Positions 18,217 to 26,913 of a stretch of 54,394 nucleotides of DNA are shown one piece after another. The notes under the pieces were generated by a model. That model ran no database searches, was not told the DNA's origin, and was given only the letters and a program-made list of their open reading frames with translations. Numbering within the stretch: the stretch's first letter is position 1; each line of letters starts with the position of its first letter. This DNA comes from JBFWUW01 sp050247075 (GTDB taxonomy: Bacteria > Planctomycetota > Planctomycetia > Pirellulales > JBFWUW01). Location of the stretch: the NCBI GenBank assembly GCA_050247075.1, contig JBFWUW010000052.1, positions 1-54,394 of the forward strand, read 5' to 3'. The position numbers and the translations under genes were made by a program.

Positions 18217-19947
18217 TTAGCGCCCCGCCGCCTCACCCGCGCCTGGCGGCTGATCTTCGCCGATGGACTCTATTGGCAAGCCCTCGACACTTGTATCTGG
18301 TTGGCCAGGCAAATCCTGGCCTCCATCGGGCGCTGGCGGTTTACCGCTGAGGCCGGCTTGCGCCCGTTTAAAGTGGCTGCGAAGGTCTAGAATGTCACGG
18401 TATAGTTCCGTCACGCCAAGCCAGATGGCGCGGGCCGCCGCAGGCTGGCCCTCTTCTGCCAGGCGGTCGGCGTCGTCCAGTTTGGCCGCCAACCATTGGC
18501 TGCGCCAGCCGCTGTCTGGCACTTCGAACGCCAACCGTGCCGCCATCTGTTGGGCCAGCTTGGCCAACGGCCGATCATCTTCGCTATTCTTGAACAGGGG
18601 AGGAATGGCGGCCAACAGTTCCCACGCCGTCTGTTTGTCGCCGAATTCCTCGTAGCGCAGCGCCTCCAGGTACAATCGTTCGGCCTCGCTCGATGGTGCC
18701 CGGCCAATTCGCTGTCCGGCCTTGATCTTGGTTTCGGCCTGGTCGATGTCGATCTGGTCGATCCAACCCTGCGCTTGCGCGGCATGTTGGCCCTGAGGGA
18801 ACCGCTTTAGCAGCGGTTCAATAAAGTCCTGACGGGCGCGTCGCCACTCCGCGCGTTCCTGGCTGTCCATGAGTTCGGCGGCCTGCGCGAACAACTCTTG
18901 TTCGCCTGGCGGCCACAACACCCAAATGCCCAGCCCCAACAGTAAGCAAGCGCAGGTGGAGAGAAACCAGACGCTCTCGTAAAACGGCGACTTGCTCCTT
19001 CGCGGACGTTTTTTGCGGCCAAACATCCGCCGGACTTCGCCTTTGGACTGCTGCATTTCGATCGCGCCGGCCGTGTCTGACAAGCAGTGCTGCGCAACGC
19101 CAGTACCGGCGGCCACGTGCTCTTGTGTCTCCCGCAGCGCCACCGCGACCGCCGAGGCAAACGCCGGCCGATTCGCGGGGTCTTTCTCCAAAAGCTGGGC
19201 CACGATGGCGTTCAACCACACCGGACAGTCGAACAACGTATCGAGTACGCGCGGGGCGGGTTGGTTCAAATGTTGCTGGCGGACCTGGTCCGCGGTCTCC
19301 CCAGAAAAAGGCGGACGCCCCGTAAGGAGTTCGTAAAGCAGGCAGCCAAGCGCGTACAAATCGGCACGCGTGGTGAGGGCTGCCCCAGTGATCTGCTCGG
19401 GGGACAGGTAGAACGCATCAGCCGCGTCGCTGAAACCGGCATCGTCGAAGTCATCACGGCGGGGTGGCTTATCTTCAAATTCCGCCAGGCCCACGCCGAC
19501 GATTTTGATCACGCCATCTTCACCCCAAATCACGCTCGACGGGCGCAGTTGCTGGTGAATGATCCAGCGTTGATGGCAGAACTCCAGGCCCGCGCAAAGC
19601 TGCAGGCCAATTTCGACCACGGTCTCCCACGCCAGCGGGCCGCGTTCCAGAACTTTGTTCAACGATTGCCCGTACACCAGTTCGGCCGCCACATAGGGCT
19701 GCCCGCCAGCTCTTCCGCCGCCGTAATAGCAAACAATGTTGCGATGATGCAACGACTTGAGTACGCCCACCTGCCGCGTAAAAGCCGCCGTGGCAGCGGC
19801 ATCGGCCACCACGGAGAGCGGCAAAAACTTCACCGCCAGCACCCTTTGGCCTTGAATGTGGACGGCGCGAAAGACCGAGCCATCTTCCCGGCCCGAGAGC
19901 CGCTCTTCCAGGGCAAACGGACCCAATCTGCCAACTGTATCGTGCAT
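18217..19947 (-). CDS. Membrane-anchored Ser/Thr protein kinase homologue, predicted pseudokinase
   Basis: 576 residues. The N-terminal 1-275 is a Hanks-type kinase fold: the VAIK Lys is present (Lys40, VLAVKF), as are HHRNIVCYY, SPEQ (182-185) and RADLYALGCLLYELLTG. The catalytic residues are lost: the alphaC Glu is Gln59, the HRD loop reads HQQLRPSS (Asp to Gln133, Asn to Ser138), and DFG reads GVG (Asp to Gly151). A basic stretch RRMFGRKKRPRRSK precedes one membrane helix (about 325-345), and a tetratricopeptide-like outer domain follows. It is therefore probably a binding or scaffold protein, perhaps tied to the adjacent export operon (inference). The ATG at 19947 has GAGG nine bases upstream; an ATG at 19962 is the alternative. 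Confidence 0.9.
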   Translation of the reverse strand: MHDTVGRLGPFALEERLSGREDGSVFRAVHIQGQRVLAVKFLPLSVVADAAATAAFTRQVGVLKSLHHRNIVCYYGGGRAGGQPYVAAELVYGQSLNKVLERGPLAWETVVEIGLQLCAGLEFCHQRWIIHQQLRPSSVIWGEDGVIKIVGVGLAEFEDKPPRRDDFDDAGFSDAADAFYLSPEQITGAALTTRADLYALGCLLYELLTGRPPFSGETADQVRQQHLNQPAPRVLDTLFDCPVWLNAIVAQLLEKDPANRPAFASAVAVALRETQEHVAAGTGVAQHCLSDTAGAIEMQQSKGEVRRMFGRKKRPRRSKSPFYESVWFLSTCACLLLGLGIWVLWPPGEQELFAQAAELMDSQERAEWRRARQDFIEPLLKRFPQGQHAAQAQGWIDQIDIDQAETKIKAGQRIGRAPSSEAERLYLEALRYEEFGDKQTAWELLAAIPPLFKNSEDDRPLAKLAQQMAARLAFEVPDSGWRSQWLAAKLDDADRLAEEGQPAAARAIWLGVTELYRDILDLRSHFKRAQAGLSGKPPAPDGGQDLPGQPDTSVEGLPIESIGEDQPPGAGEAAGR

Positions 19948-20308
19948 TCCAGAAATCCTCATTAGTTGCCACGCGGGCGGCGGATGCCATAACGCAACGA
20001 CCGCCATTGCCCTCGTATTAAACTGGGACAATCTTCCAGCCGTGCGCCGTGGCAACTATTTGGCACTTGTCATGCCATGCGGCGCATGTCCCGTGCGGCC
20101 TTGCCCGCCAACAGCCTAACCCGCTACCCAATAAGAACTTGAGGGGTTGCCCAGAATGCGACAGCGCCGCGGAGCAATTGGCCAGATCGGGCCTTTGTAG
20201 CAAAACAGCGCGGGCGCGGGGCTAAAAAACGCAACCACAATGTCCGAGAATTTGCAGCGAGCCGGACGAAACTCAAATTGGGACGCTCGTCGTCAGAACC
20301 GTGGCCAG
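19948..20308. other. 361-bp spacer upstream of the pseudokinase gene
   Basis: Both neighbours lie on the minus strand. Short open frames exist on both strands but have no family resemblance, no ribosome site and no hydrophobic or repeat pattern. I see no terminator with a T-run and no obvious repeat. It presumably carries the promoter of the pseudokinase gene. Confidence 0.4.
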
Positions 20309-20542
20309 CTACTTTTTCTCGTTTTCGGACTTGCCGCCGACAAGCTCACTGACGCTTTCGTGATCGAAAAGAGTTGGGGTGCCGTCCCGCGATACGAACA
20401 CCGCAATTCCACCGCGAAAGACCAACGCTTCCGGGTGATCGACTCGAAAACGGTCTCCGTTGATCAGAGCCACCGTGAAAGATCGAAACGGTGCCCGACG
20501 ATGAAAGGCCCGCAACGAACGCTCGAAATTATCGCGGTTCAT
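20309..20542 (-). CDS. Small conserved-looking protein, 77 residues, function unknown
   Basis: Starts at the ATG at 20542 (MNRDNFERSLRAFHRR); the frame is open further upstream, but that part looks non-coding. The sequence has a helical N-terminus followed by short strands (FRSFTVALINGDRFRVDHP, then EALVFRGGIAVFVSRDG) and a charged tail. This is a compact alpha/beta pattern with no membrane segment or cysteine pair. Small proteins of this type occur in planctomycetes without assigned function, as far as I recall. It lies 107 bp upstream of the DUF1501 stop and may be transcribed after it. Confidence 0.6.
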   Translation of the reverse strand: MNRDNFERSLRAFHRRAPFRSFTVALINGDRFRVDHPEALVFRGGIAVFVSRDGTPTLFDHESVSELVGGKSENEKK

Positions 20543-20649
20543 ACTTGTACCGTTGAAACACGTTAGACATCTGGCTCCCGCTCCGCCTGATCCTATCGTA
20601 CCCCAACAATTAGCCAAGGAACATCCAAAATGTAAGTCATTCGATATTC

Positions 20650-22038
20650 CTACATCAACCCCGGAATCGTATCGTGCGTGAGCATCTGCACGATGTCTTG
20701 CGGCAGGCCGGGGGCGATGCGGACATCGTTGGTGTGCAGCAAGGTTTGCAGTACCGTCGCCAACAAATGCTTGATGCGAATCGGTTCGGTCTGGGGTTCC
20801 CCGGCATCGCGCGTCGACTGCCCCACGACTTGCCCCATGTTCAGGCCGCCGCCGGCAAGCATCAAGGGGGCCAAATTGCCCCAGTGGTCGCGGCCTCCTT
20901 TGTTGTTCATCCGCGGAGTGCGGCCCATTTCGCCCGAGACCACCAGCAAGATCTTGTCGGAAAGCCCGCGGGCCTGCAGGTCGTCCATGAAGGCGCTGAC
21001 TGCGTGGTCCAGGGGAGGAGCCATGTAGCTCATGCCTTCCTCCATCGTGGCGTTGTTAACGTCGGCGTGCATATCCCATACAAAGCTGGTGGTCACGGTC
21101 ACAAAGCCGCAACCCGCCTCGCACAACCGCCGGGCCAGCAGCATCAGCTTGCCCAGGCTTTTGGCGTTGTCGACGTAATGGTTGTAGTTGTTCCAGGCTT
21201 TGCTGATCTGGTCGGGCCGGACCAGCGGCGCGGTGTCGTAACGGTCGATCGTTTTTTGATCCTCGCGAGCCAGGTCGAACGCCGAAGACACACCGCCCAA
21301 AATGGTGCTGAAGGCCTGATGCCGCATCTTGTTTAGCCCATCTTGCCGCGCGGCGGAGTCGAGCGTGAAGCGGGCGTTGTCCAGGCAATCCAACAGCGAG
21401 CGGCGGTCTCCCAAGCGTTCCGCCGGAAGCTTCAATTCCATGTCTTGCTGCAAGTTGCCGCCGGCCCCCGGCACAAAGGGCGCGTACCCGGCGGAAAGTC
21501 CGCCCGTTGCTGAGAAATTGCCGAAATTCAAAATAGCCGGTCCCGTGCTTTCATCCACGGCCCGTGGAAACAACATAGCGTTGGTGGGGATGCCGGTGGT
21601 GGGATGATTGCCGCCAGCCACGCGCGCAAAGAGCGCGCCGATGTTGGCACCGCCAGAGTCGCGGCCGACGATGGGCTTGATGTCGTGGTTGGCATCACCC
21701 GTAGTGAACGAGCGGACGATCGACATGCGGTCGGCCAATTTAGACAGCTTGGAAAAGCTGCCGCCAAACGTCACGCCGGGAATGCTGGTAGCCAGTTCGC
21801 CCGTGGCGCTGCGGATATTAACCGGCATCCCCATTTTTGGATCGAATGTTTCGATCTGGCTTGGCCCGCCATGCAAGAAAAGGAATACGACCGACTTGCC
21901 CGTTGTCAGCAGGCCCTGTTCGGCGGCTTCGGCGTGGGTGCCCGTCAGGCCCGGCAGTGTCAGCCCGCCCAATGCTCCCCCGCCAATGCGGAGGAAGTCG
22001 CGCCGGCCTAGCCGCGTATTGTCGAAAAAGGTCAACAT
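20650..22038 (-). CDS. DUF1501 secreted protein (second copy)
   Basis: 462 residues from the ATG at 22038; a GTG at 22071 is an alternative. It has a Tat-type signal NTRLGRRDFLRIGGGALGG, then SVVFLFLHGGPSQIETFDPK, 'RMSIVRSFTTGDANHDIKP', 'MLLARRLCEAGCGFVTV', 'ILLVVSGEMGRTPRM', NKGGRDHWGN and the C-terminal 'IKHLLATVLQTLLHTND'. The conserved Asp/His positions of the family are kept. Exported proteins of this family are typical of planctomycetes; the substrate is unknown. There is no adjacent DUF1549/DUF1553 partner. The promoter should lie in the 170-bp divergent region shared with the hydrolase gene at 22209. Confidence 0.93.
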   Translation of the reverse strand: MLTFFDNTRLGRRDFLRIGGGALGGLTLPGLTGTHAEAAEQGLLTTGKSVVFLFLHGGPSQIETFDPKMGMPVNIRSATGELATSIPGVTFGGSFSKLSKLADRMSIVRSFTTGDANHDIKPIVGRDSGGANIGALFARVAGGNHPTTGIPTNAMLFPRAVDESTGPAILNFGNFSATGGLSAGYAPFVPGAGGNLQQDMELKLPAERLGDRRSLLDCLDNARFTLDSAARQDGLNKMRHQAFSTILGGVSSAFDLAREDQKTIDRYDTAPLVRPDQISKAWNNYNHYVDNAKSLGKLMLLARRLCEAGCGFVTVTTSFVWDMHADVNNATMEEGMSYMAPPLDHAVSAFMDDLQARGLSDKILLVVSGEMGRTPRMNNKGGRDHWGNLAPLMLAGGGLNMGQVVGQSTRDAGEPQTEPIRIKHLLATVLQTLLHTNDVRIAPGLPQDIVQMLTHDTIPGLM

Positions 22039-22208
22039 CGGCAAATTTTCCGTAGGCAACAGGTTCGACACGAAGACTGCATCCAGCCTGACAAGGCATG
22101 GCTATTCATATCAAACTTTGCTCATGCGTTCAACTGGAATGCCTTCCATGCTACGATGCCGGCGACAATTTCGCCAACAAATGAAGGCTCCGCGAGGATT
22201 GATTCATC

Positions 22209-23069
22209 ATGCGCGCCAAGGTCCGAGGAACTGAGTTGTTTTTTGACGTGGATGGCATGCAATGGCAGCCGACCGACAATGGCCTTGTCGAACGGCCCGT
22301 CTTGTTCATGTTGCACGGCGGCCCCGGTGGCGACCACTCCGGCATGAAGAGCATGTCCGTGCTGCGCGACGTCTGCCAAATCGTGTGGGTCGATCATCGC
22401 GGATCGGGACGGAGCGCGGCGGCCAATCCGGCAACATACACTCTCGACCAAAACATCGACGATGTTGATGCTCTTCGCGAACACTTGGGCTTGGAACGAA
22501 TCGCCGTGTTGGGTTCGTCCTACGGCGGCATGGTGGCGCAGGGGTACGCCATTCGCTATCCCGAGCGGGTCTCCAACCTGGTGCTGTCCGTAACCGCCCC
22601 CAGTTACCGCTTCCTCGACGATGCTCGAAAAATCGTCGCCGAACGCGGCACCCCGGCCCAACAGCGCGTTTGCCAGTGGCTATGGGACGCTTCATTTCGT
22701 TCCCTGGATCAACTGCGGGAGTACTACCGCGAGATGTGGCCCATGTATTCCACCACGGCCACACCAGAGGGTTTTGAAAAGAGCTGGAAGTCGGGCATTC
22801 GCAACATTGAACAAATCAACCTCGGCTTTGGCGGATTCTTGAAGACGTTCGATTTCACGGAACAACTCCCTACGATTAAATGTCCCACCTTGGTACTTGC
22901 CGGAGCGCACGACTGGATCTGCCCGCCGCGCCATTCGCGGATCATCGCGGAGCGCATCCCAAGAGCGCATCTGAAAATCTTCCCCAACTCCAGTCATGCC
23001 GTTTCATCCGACGAACCCGAAGCCTTCTTCAACGCCGTCCGCGGCTTCCTAACCCACGCGCCGGTCTAA
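22209..23069 (+). CDS. Alpha/beta hydrolase, proline iminopeptidase-like (S33)
   Basis: 286 residues. The oxyanion motif HGGPGG (36-41) is the hallmark of proline iminopeptidases and relatives. The nucleophile elbow is GSSYGG with Ser104. A catalytic Asp is likely in LAGAHDWICPP and the His in FPNSSHAVSSDEP. 'IVWVDHRGSGRS' is the usual second conserved block. It is a cytosolic enzyme with no signal peptide. It could be an N-terminal-Pro aminopeptidase or an esterase/amidase of the same fold; sequence alone does not decide. The ATG at 22209 has AGGA about ten bases upstream. Confidence 0.85.
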   Translation: MRAKVRGTELFFDVDGMQWQPTDNGLVERPVLFMLHGGPGGDHSGMKSMSVLRDVCQIVWVDHRGSGRSAAANPATYTLDQNIDDVDALREHLGLERIAVLGSSYGGMVAQGYAIRYPERVSNLVLSVTAPSYRFLDDARKIVAERGTPAQQRVCQWLWDASFRSLDQLREYYREMWPMYSTTATPEGFEKSWKSGIRNIEQINLGFGGFLKTFDFTEQLPTIKCPTLVLAGAHDWICPPRHSRIIAERIPRAHLKIFPNSSHAVSSDEPEAFFNAVRGFLTHAPV

Positions 23070-23108
23070 GAACGGCAAACTACAACCATCAACCGCTACC
23101 GCTAGAAC

Positions 23109-23150
23109 TCTGCAAATCCAAAATCCAAAATCCAGAATCGAAACTCAAAA
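23109..23150. repeat. Low-complexity phrase repeat (AATCCAAA units)
   Basis: Tandem, imperfect units of aaatccaaaatcc lie between two convergent genes and touch the stop codon of the hydrolase gene at 23145. This phrase type is scattered through intergenic DNA of many large bacterial genomes. In this window it is one of several unrelated phrase repeats placed at gene ends. Confidence 0.6.
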
Positions 23151-24134
23151 ATCACTTCTCCCTCTTCCCATCACCCACTCCACCACGCGCCAGTCCAGCC
23201 AGCGGCGATCCGGGTCACTGTTCCGTCCAGCAATAAATCCCAAATGTCCGCCCCCATCGGTCATTTGCAATTCTACGTGGGATGAACGAGGCGATTGCTC
23301 GAATGGTTCGCTCGGTATCAGCGGGTCATCGCGGGAGGCAATGATCTTAGTCGGCCGTTGAATACGTGGCAGGAACTGCGCCGAACTACACAGGCGATAA
23401 TAGTTTTCCACATCGCCAAAACCCGATACAGGCGCGGTAAACATATTATCGAATTCCATCAGGCGCCGCGGTGGGCGGGCAAAATCCACCATTGCGGCGT
23501 CGGGGACTAACTGGGGCCGACGCCCAATTTGCCGCATCAGCAGCCGCACGAAATGCCGGTCATACAACCGATTGTCCAGCCGCCGCAAACGCAAGGCACA
23601 AGCCATGAGGTCGATGGGAGGACATACGGCCAGGCAGCTATCCAGCCCGCCGATTGGCTGGCGGCCGACTTCACCCATGAGTTTCAGCGCGATATTTCCT
23701 CCCAGGGAAAATCCAATCAGGCTGGCTGGCGAACCAGGACAGAGACAGGCGATAAACCGCAAGGCAGCTCCGGCATCCTCCGATCGTCCGCTGTGGTAAG
23801 GGAGCCGGGCCAGGCGTTCGCCAGCCCCGCAACCGCGCAAATCCATGCGAAAGACCCGTATCCCCCGCACGGCCAATTTGTGGGCAATCCGCCGCATGTA
23901 GGGGCTGCCGTGGCAACCGGCCAGGCCGTGTATCAGTAACGCCGTGCGTCCGCCATTCCGCCATGCAACAGGCCGGTCATCGTGCAAGACGATTCGGTCA
24001 CCGTCCGGCAGCATCACTTCATGCGGGTGTGCGGTGTGTGCGGGCAAGTCACCGGGAAAGTAAACGCCGCCCAAGGTTTGCGCATGCCCGCCACGGATCA
24101 GCGGATGTTGCCGAAAAGCGGGGTATGTTTCCAT
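23145..24134 (-). CDS. YheT-family alpha/beta hydrolase
   Basis: 329 residues from the ATG at 24134 (METYPAFRQHPLIRGGHAQT), which gives the usual YheT N-terminus 'F.P...L.GGH.QT'. The next blocks are 'ALLIHGLAGCHGSPYM', FRMDLRGCGAGE and the nucleophile elbow GFSLGG with Ser143. The acid is probably in ASRDDPLIP and the His in TDGGGHLGF. YheT proteins are predicted hydrolases or esterases of unknown substrate, usually cytosolic or membrane-associated. The upstream 21 codons of the open frame lack these features. It converges with the S33 hydrolase gene. Confidence 0.9.
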   Translation of the reverse strand: METYPAFRQHPLIRGGHAQTLGGVYFPGDLPAHTAHPHEVMLPDGDRIVLHDDRPVAWRNGGRTALLIHGLAGCHGSPYMRRIAHKLAVRGIRVFRMDLRGCGAGERLARLPYHSGRSEDAGAALRFIACLCPGSPASLIGFSLGGNIALKLMGEVGRQPIGGLDSCLAVCPPIDLMACALRLRRLDNRLYDRHFVRLLMRQIGRRPQLVPDAAMVDFARPPRRLMEFDNMFTAPVSGFGDVENYYRLCSSAQFLPRIQRPTKIIASRDDPLIPSEPFEQSPRSSHVELQMTDGGGHLGFIAGRNSDPDRRWLDWRVVEWVMGRGRSDF

Positions 24135-24562
24135 GATGAATGGCGACGACCGCGGTGTGACAAGCATCTGGTCATGGATTGGCCCGCGGGGAGGCAAGCC
24201 ACATGGACTTCATTCTACTGGACTATTCAATGGTGACGACGAACATCGTCGCGTTGCGCTCCGCGAAACGGCGCCGGCCGCCAAGTGCAAACATCGGTAC
24301 GGTGGGTACGGTATTGCTAACAGAAACCGCTTGATCGGAATTTGTAAGATAATGCGCTGTCGCGACTTCCACCCTACGCCGTTTCGCGGAGCGAAACGCG
24401 ACAATGAATGATTTCTGGTTCCTCGACATATTTTCTTGGCAATTTCGTTCAATATTCGGAACGGGCGTATAGCCCTGGAAAGCGAGGCCAAGGCAGTCTA
24501 GAATTTTTCTCTCGGGGCCAGTTTGACATTTATTTACGTGTTTACGGCGAAGGAGAGTAACA
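24135..24562. other. 428-bp divergent promoter region with a palindromic element
   Basis: Lies between the minus-strand YheT gene and the plus-strand small HTH-like gene. It contains a perfect hairpin at 24380-24398: CGTTTCGC, loop GGA, GCGAAACG. A diverged echo (CCGCGAAACGGCG) lies near 24262. A TTGACA is present at 24523-24528 and a TAGAAT at 24499-24504, but they are not correctly spaced as a pair. No gene is visible. Confidence 0.5.
24380..24398. repeat. Perfect 8-bp inverted repeat (GTTTCGC GGA GCGAAAC)
   Basis: Stem CGTTTCGC / GCGAAACG with a three-base loop, no T-run after it, so not a standard terminator. It looks like a dispersed palindromic unit of the kind common between genes in planctomycetes. 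A related half-copy lies about 115 bp upstream. Confidence 0.6.
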
Positions 24563-24886
24563 ATGGCTCGACGAAAAGGTAGCGGCCCCAATAAGAGTGA
24601 GTTGGTTCGGCAATATGTTGCCACGCACAAGCGGGCCAAAAACAAACAAGTGCAAGAGGCGCTGATGGCGGAGGGGCACGATGTTTCCATTCAACTTATC
24701 AGCAACGTCCGGAATTCGCCAAAGCGCAAGAAGAAGGGATCCAAAGCCGCCGTCGCCGCGACGAACGGCCATGCCAGTTCGCTCTCGGAAGTAATGGCGC
24801 TGCTGTTGACCGCCCGAAAACTCGTGCAACAAGCCGGCTCGACCGCCAACGCCCGCAAGGCCGTTGATGCCGTTGCCAAGCTGTAA
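24563..24886 (+). CDS. Small basic HTH-like protein, possibly DNA-binding
   Basis: 107 residues, very rich in Lys, Arg and Ala. Residues about 12-50 (SELVRQYVATHKRAK, then NKQVQEALMAEGHDVSIQLI) read as a small helical domain like a winged-helix or HTH unit. A basic stretch NSPKRKKKGSK follows, then an Ala-rich helix. A DNA- or nucleoid-binding role is an inference; it matches no named family I can recall. It has a near-perfect ribosome site (GAAGGAGAG, 24549-24557) and its own intrinsic terminator 33 bp after the stop. That implies a short, strongly expressed single-gene transcript. Confidence 0.8.
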   Translation: MARRKGSGPNKSELVRQYVATHKRAKNKQVQEALMAEGHDVSIQLISNVRNSPKRKKKGSKAAVAATNGHASSLSEVMALLLTARKLVQQAGSTANARKAVDAVAKL

Positions 24887-24918
24887 CCTGGCCGATAACG
24901 AACAAAGCGAAGTACATC

Positions 24919-24955
24919 AACCAGCCCCGCCATTTTCGCGCGGCTGGTTTTTTTC
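24919..24955 (+). terminator. Intrinsic terminator of the HTH-like gene
   Basis: Stem AACCAGCC (24919-24926) pairs with GGCTGGTT (24942-24949), followed by a run of seven T (24948-24954). Extra GC pairing in the loop region is possible. It lies just after the gene ending at 24886. Confidence 0.85.
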
Positions 24956-24995
24956 GTGTACCATGCGCTGCCGTGGTTGGCCAATCTACCGTTTC

Positions 24996-25302
24996 ATGGA
25001 CCCCTTCATGCTTCCGCCACAATACAGCTTGCGCGGTTTGCTGGGCTTTACCGCCGTGGTGGCGGTCATATTGGGCTTATTGCGGCTGCTGCCGCGCGAG
25101 TTCTGGCCGTTGGCCGGAGCCATTGCCTACATGGCCGCTGGCGTTTGCTGTATGTTTGTCGCCCTGGGCCCACATCCTAACGAGAAAGTACGAAGCAAGA
25201 GCTGGTTTTGGCTGGGGCTTCTTGGCGCTGGGCGGTTGCATGGCGATGGTCGGTGCCGCCATATGGATGATCGGACAAATGTTTCCGTTTGGCCCGCCAT
25301 GA
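24996..25302 (+). pseudogene. Small membrane protein gene split by an apparent frameshift
   Basis: The first part (ATG at 24996 or 25008) encodes MLPPQYSLRGLLGFTAVVAV and continues to ILGLLRLLPREFW and a second hydrophobic stretch, up to about 25220. This is the SLRxLL...VVAxxLGLLR start common to small planctomycete membrane proteins. The frame then degenerates into polar sequence. The neighbouring (+1) frame carries a further helix, LGGCMAMVGAAIWMIGQMF, ending in a TGA at 25300-25302. Removing one base in the GGGG run near 25220 would join them into a three-helix protein of about 100 residues. This is either a real mutation or an assembly error. There is no clear ribosome site. Confidence 0.6.
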
Positions 25303-25331
25303 AGAATATTGGATCCCGGCAATTCCTCTGC

Positions 25332-26717
25332 TCACTCCAACTCCACGCTTTCATACAGCTTGGGCACCACCACGTCCCAACCGCGCGTGGTGCGTAACTC
25401 CTCGGCCAGGCTGTTGGCGCTCTTAATTTCTCCGTGCGTGAGAAACACCCGTTTTGGAGACTCCAACGGAGCCAGCCAGCGCAATAGCTCGCTACGGCCG
25501 GCATGGCCCGACAGGCTCGACATGGTGACGACCGCGCATCGCACGGGGATGTCTTGCCCATGCATTCGCAGCTTGCGGGCACCCTCGGCTAGCGACCGGC
25601 CGCGCGAACCGGCGGCCATGTAGCCGCCAATCACCACCGTGTTAGCCGGATCGTCCAACCGTTGTTTCAAATGGTGCAAGATGCGCCCGCCCACCATCAT
25701 GCCCGACGACGAGATAATCACGGCGGGCCCGGCCAGGCCGTTGATGCGTTTGCTTTCCGCGGCGGTGCGGGCCAGATGCACGTTGCGTCCGCCGAGCGCG
25801 CTAGACGGGCTGAGCAGATCGTCGCGGGACAGGCCCGTATCGCCCAAGAATTCGGCGTAAATGGCCGTGGCATTCACGGCCATCGGACTGTCCACAAAGA
25901 TCGGAATCTCCGGAATGCGATTCTGGTGGATCAAAGTTTGCAACAGGTAGACAAGCTGCTGGGTTCGGCCGACGGCAAACGATGCCATCAGCATCACACC
26001 GCCGCGCCGAATGGCCCCTTTGACGGCCTCACACAGTTCATCCAGCACGCTCACATCAGGGTGGTCGCGGTCGCCGTAGGTGCTTTCGCAGATCAAATAG
26101 TCGCATTGCACGGGCGGATGCGGATCGCGGTAGATCGGGGCGTTGTAGCGGCCGACATCGCCAGAAAACATGATCCGCATGGGCCGCGGCCCGGTGCGGA
26201 CTTCAACCTCTAACATGCCGGCCCCTAGCAAGTGCCCAACCTGGTGGTAGCGAAACCAAAACGGCTCGACCGGGCAAAACCATTCCTCGCGCGGCGTGGA
26301 ACGCAGCAACCGCACGGCCCGGCTGGCATCGGCGTTACTGTACAGCGGCAACGCCGGCTTATGCTTGGAGTAACCTTTGCGGTTGGCGTAGTCGGCGTCT
26401 TCTTCCTGGTTCTTGGCCGAGTCCAGCAGCAACAGCTCGGTCAGTTCCGCCGTGGCCGGAGTGCAGTAAATGGGGCCAGAAAAGCCTTGCTTGACCAGCG
26501 CCGGCAAGTACCCCGTGTGATCGATATGGGCGTGTGTCAGCACCACGGCCGGCAGCGCTCGGGCATCAAAGGTTAGCTTGTCCCAATTCTTCAGCCGCAG
26601 TTCCTTAAGTCCTTGAAACAGGCCGCAGTCGATCAGCACCCGTGCGTCGCCCTCTTCCAAGAGGTATTTAGAACCCGTGACCGTTTCGGCCGCTCCGTGA
26701 AAGGTAAGTCTGAGCAT
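25332..26717 (-). CDS. MBL-fold / beta-CASP RNA metallo-hydrolase
   Basis: 461 residues from the ATG at 26717 (MLRLTFHGAAETVTGSKYLL). The metallo-beta-lactamase zinc motif HAHIDH lies at 62-67, with DCGLFQG upstream, then GHLLGAGMLEVE and FSGDVGRYNAPI. These are followed by the beta-CASP insert (CDYLICESTYGDR ... ASFAVGRTQQLVYLL) and C-terminal 'SLSGHAGRSELLRWL' with 'KRVFLTHGE'. This set matches the CPSF-73/YSH1-like group of RNA-processing nucleases, which act in the cytosol on RNA 3' ends. The specific substrate in planctomycetes is unknown. It diverges from the oxidoreductase gene at 26914. Confidence 0.93.
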   Translation of the reverse strand: MLRLTFHGAAETVTGSKYLLEEGDARVLIDCGLFQGLKELRLKNWDKLTFDARALPAVVLTHAHIDHTGYLPALVKQGFSGPIYCTPATAELTELLLLDSAKNQEEDADYANRKGYSKHKPALPLYSNADASRAVRLLRSTPREEWFCPVEPFWFRYHQVGHLLGAGMLEVEVRTGPRPMRIMFSGDVGRYNAPIYRDPHPPVQCDYLICESTYGDRDHPDVSVLDELCEAVKGAIRRGGVMLMASFAVGRTQQLVYLLQTLIHQNRIPEIPIFVDSPMAVNATAIYAEFLGDTGLSRDDLLSPSSALGGRNVHLARTAAESKRINGLAGPAVIISSSGMMVGGRILHHLKQRLDDPANTVVIGGYMAAGSRGRSLAEGARKLRMHGQDIPVRCAVVTMSSLSGHAGRSELLRWLAPLESPKRVFLTHGEIKSANSLAEELRTTRGWDVVVPKLYESVELE

Positions 26718-26913
26718 GAGAACCGTGATGGGGTGTGGGCGTGCGAAGCGGCCGATAGGAATGCCGCACGGATTATGCACTAATTGGACGAACGCATGTA
26801 GCCATCGCGGCCCGCTTTCGCCGATCCGCCACTGGCTTTACAATTTCGGCATGAACCGGCCCGCCGGCACGGTTTTCTTGCCCGTAACCGTTCCATCACG
26901 AAAGTGTTTCACC

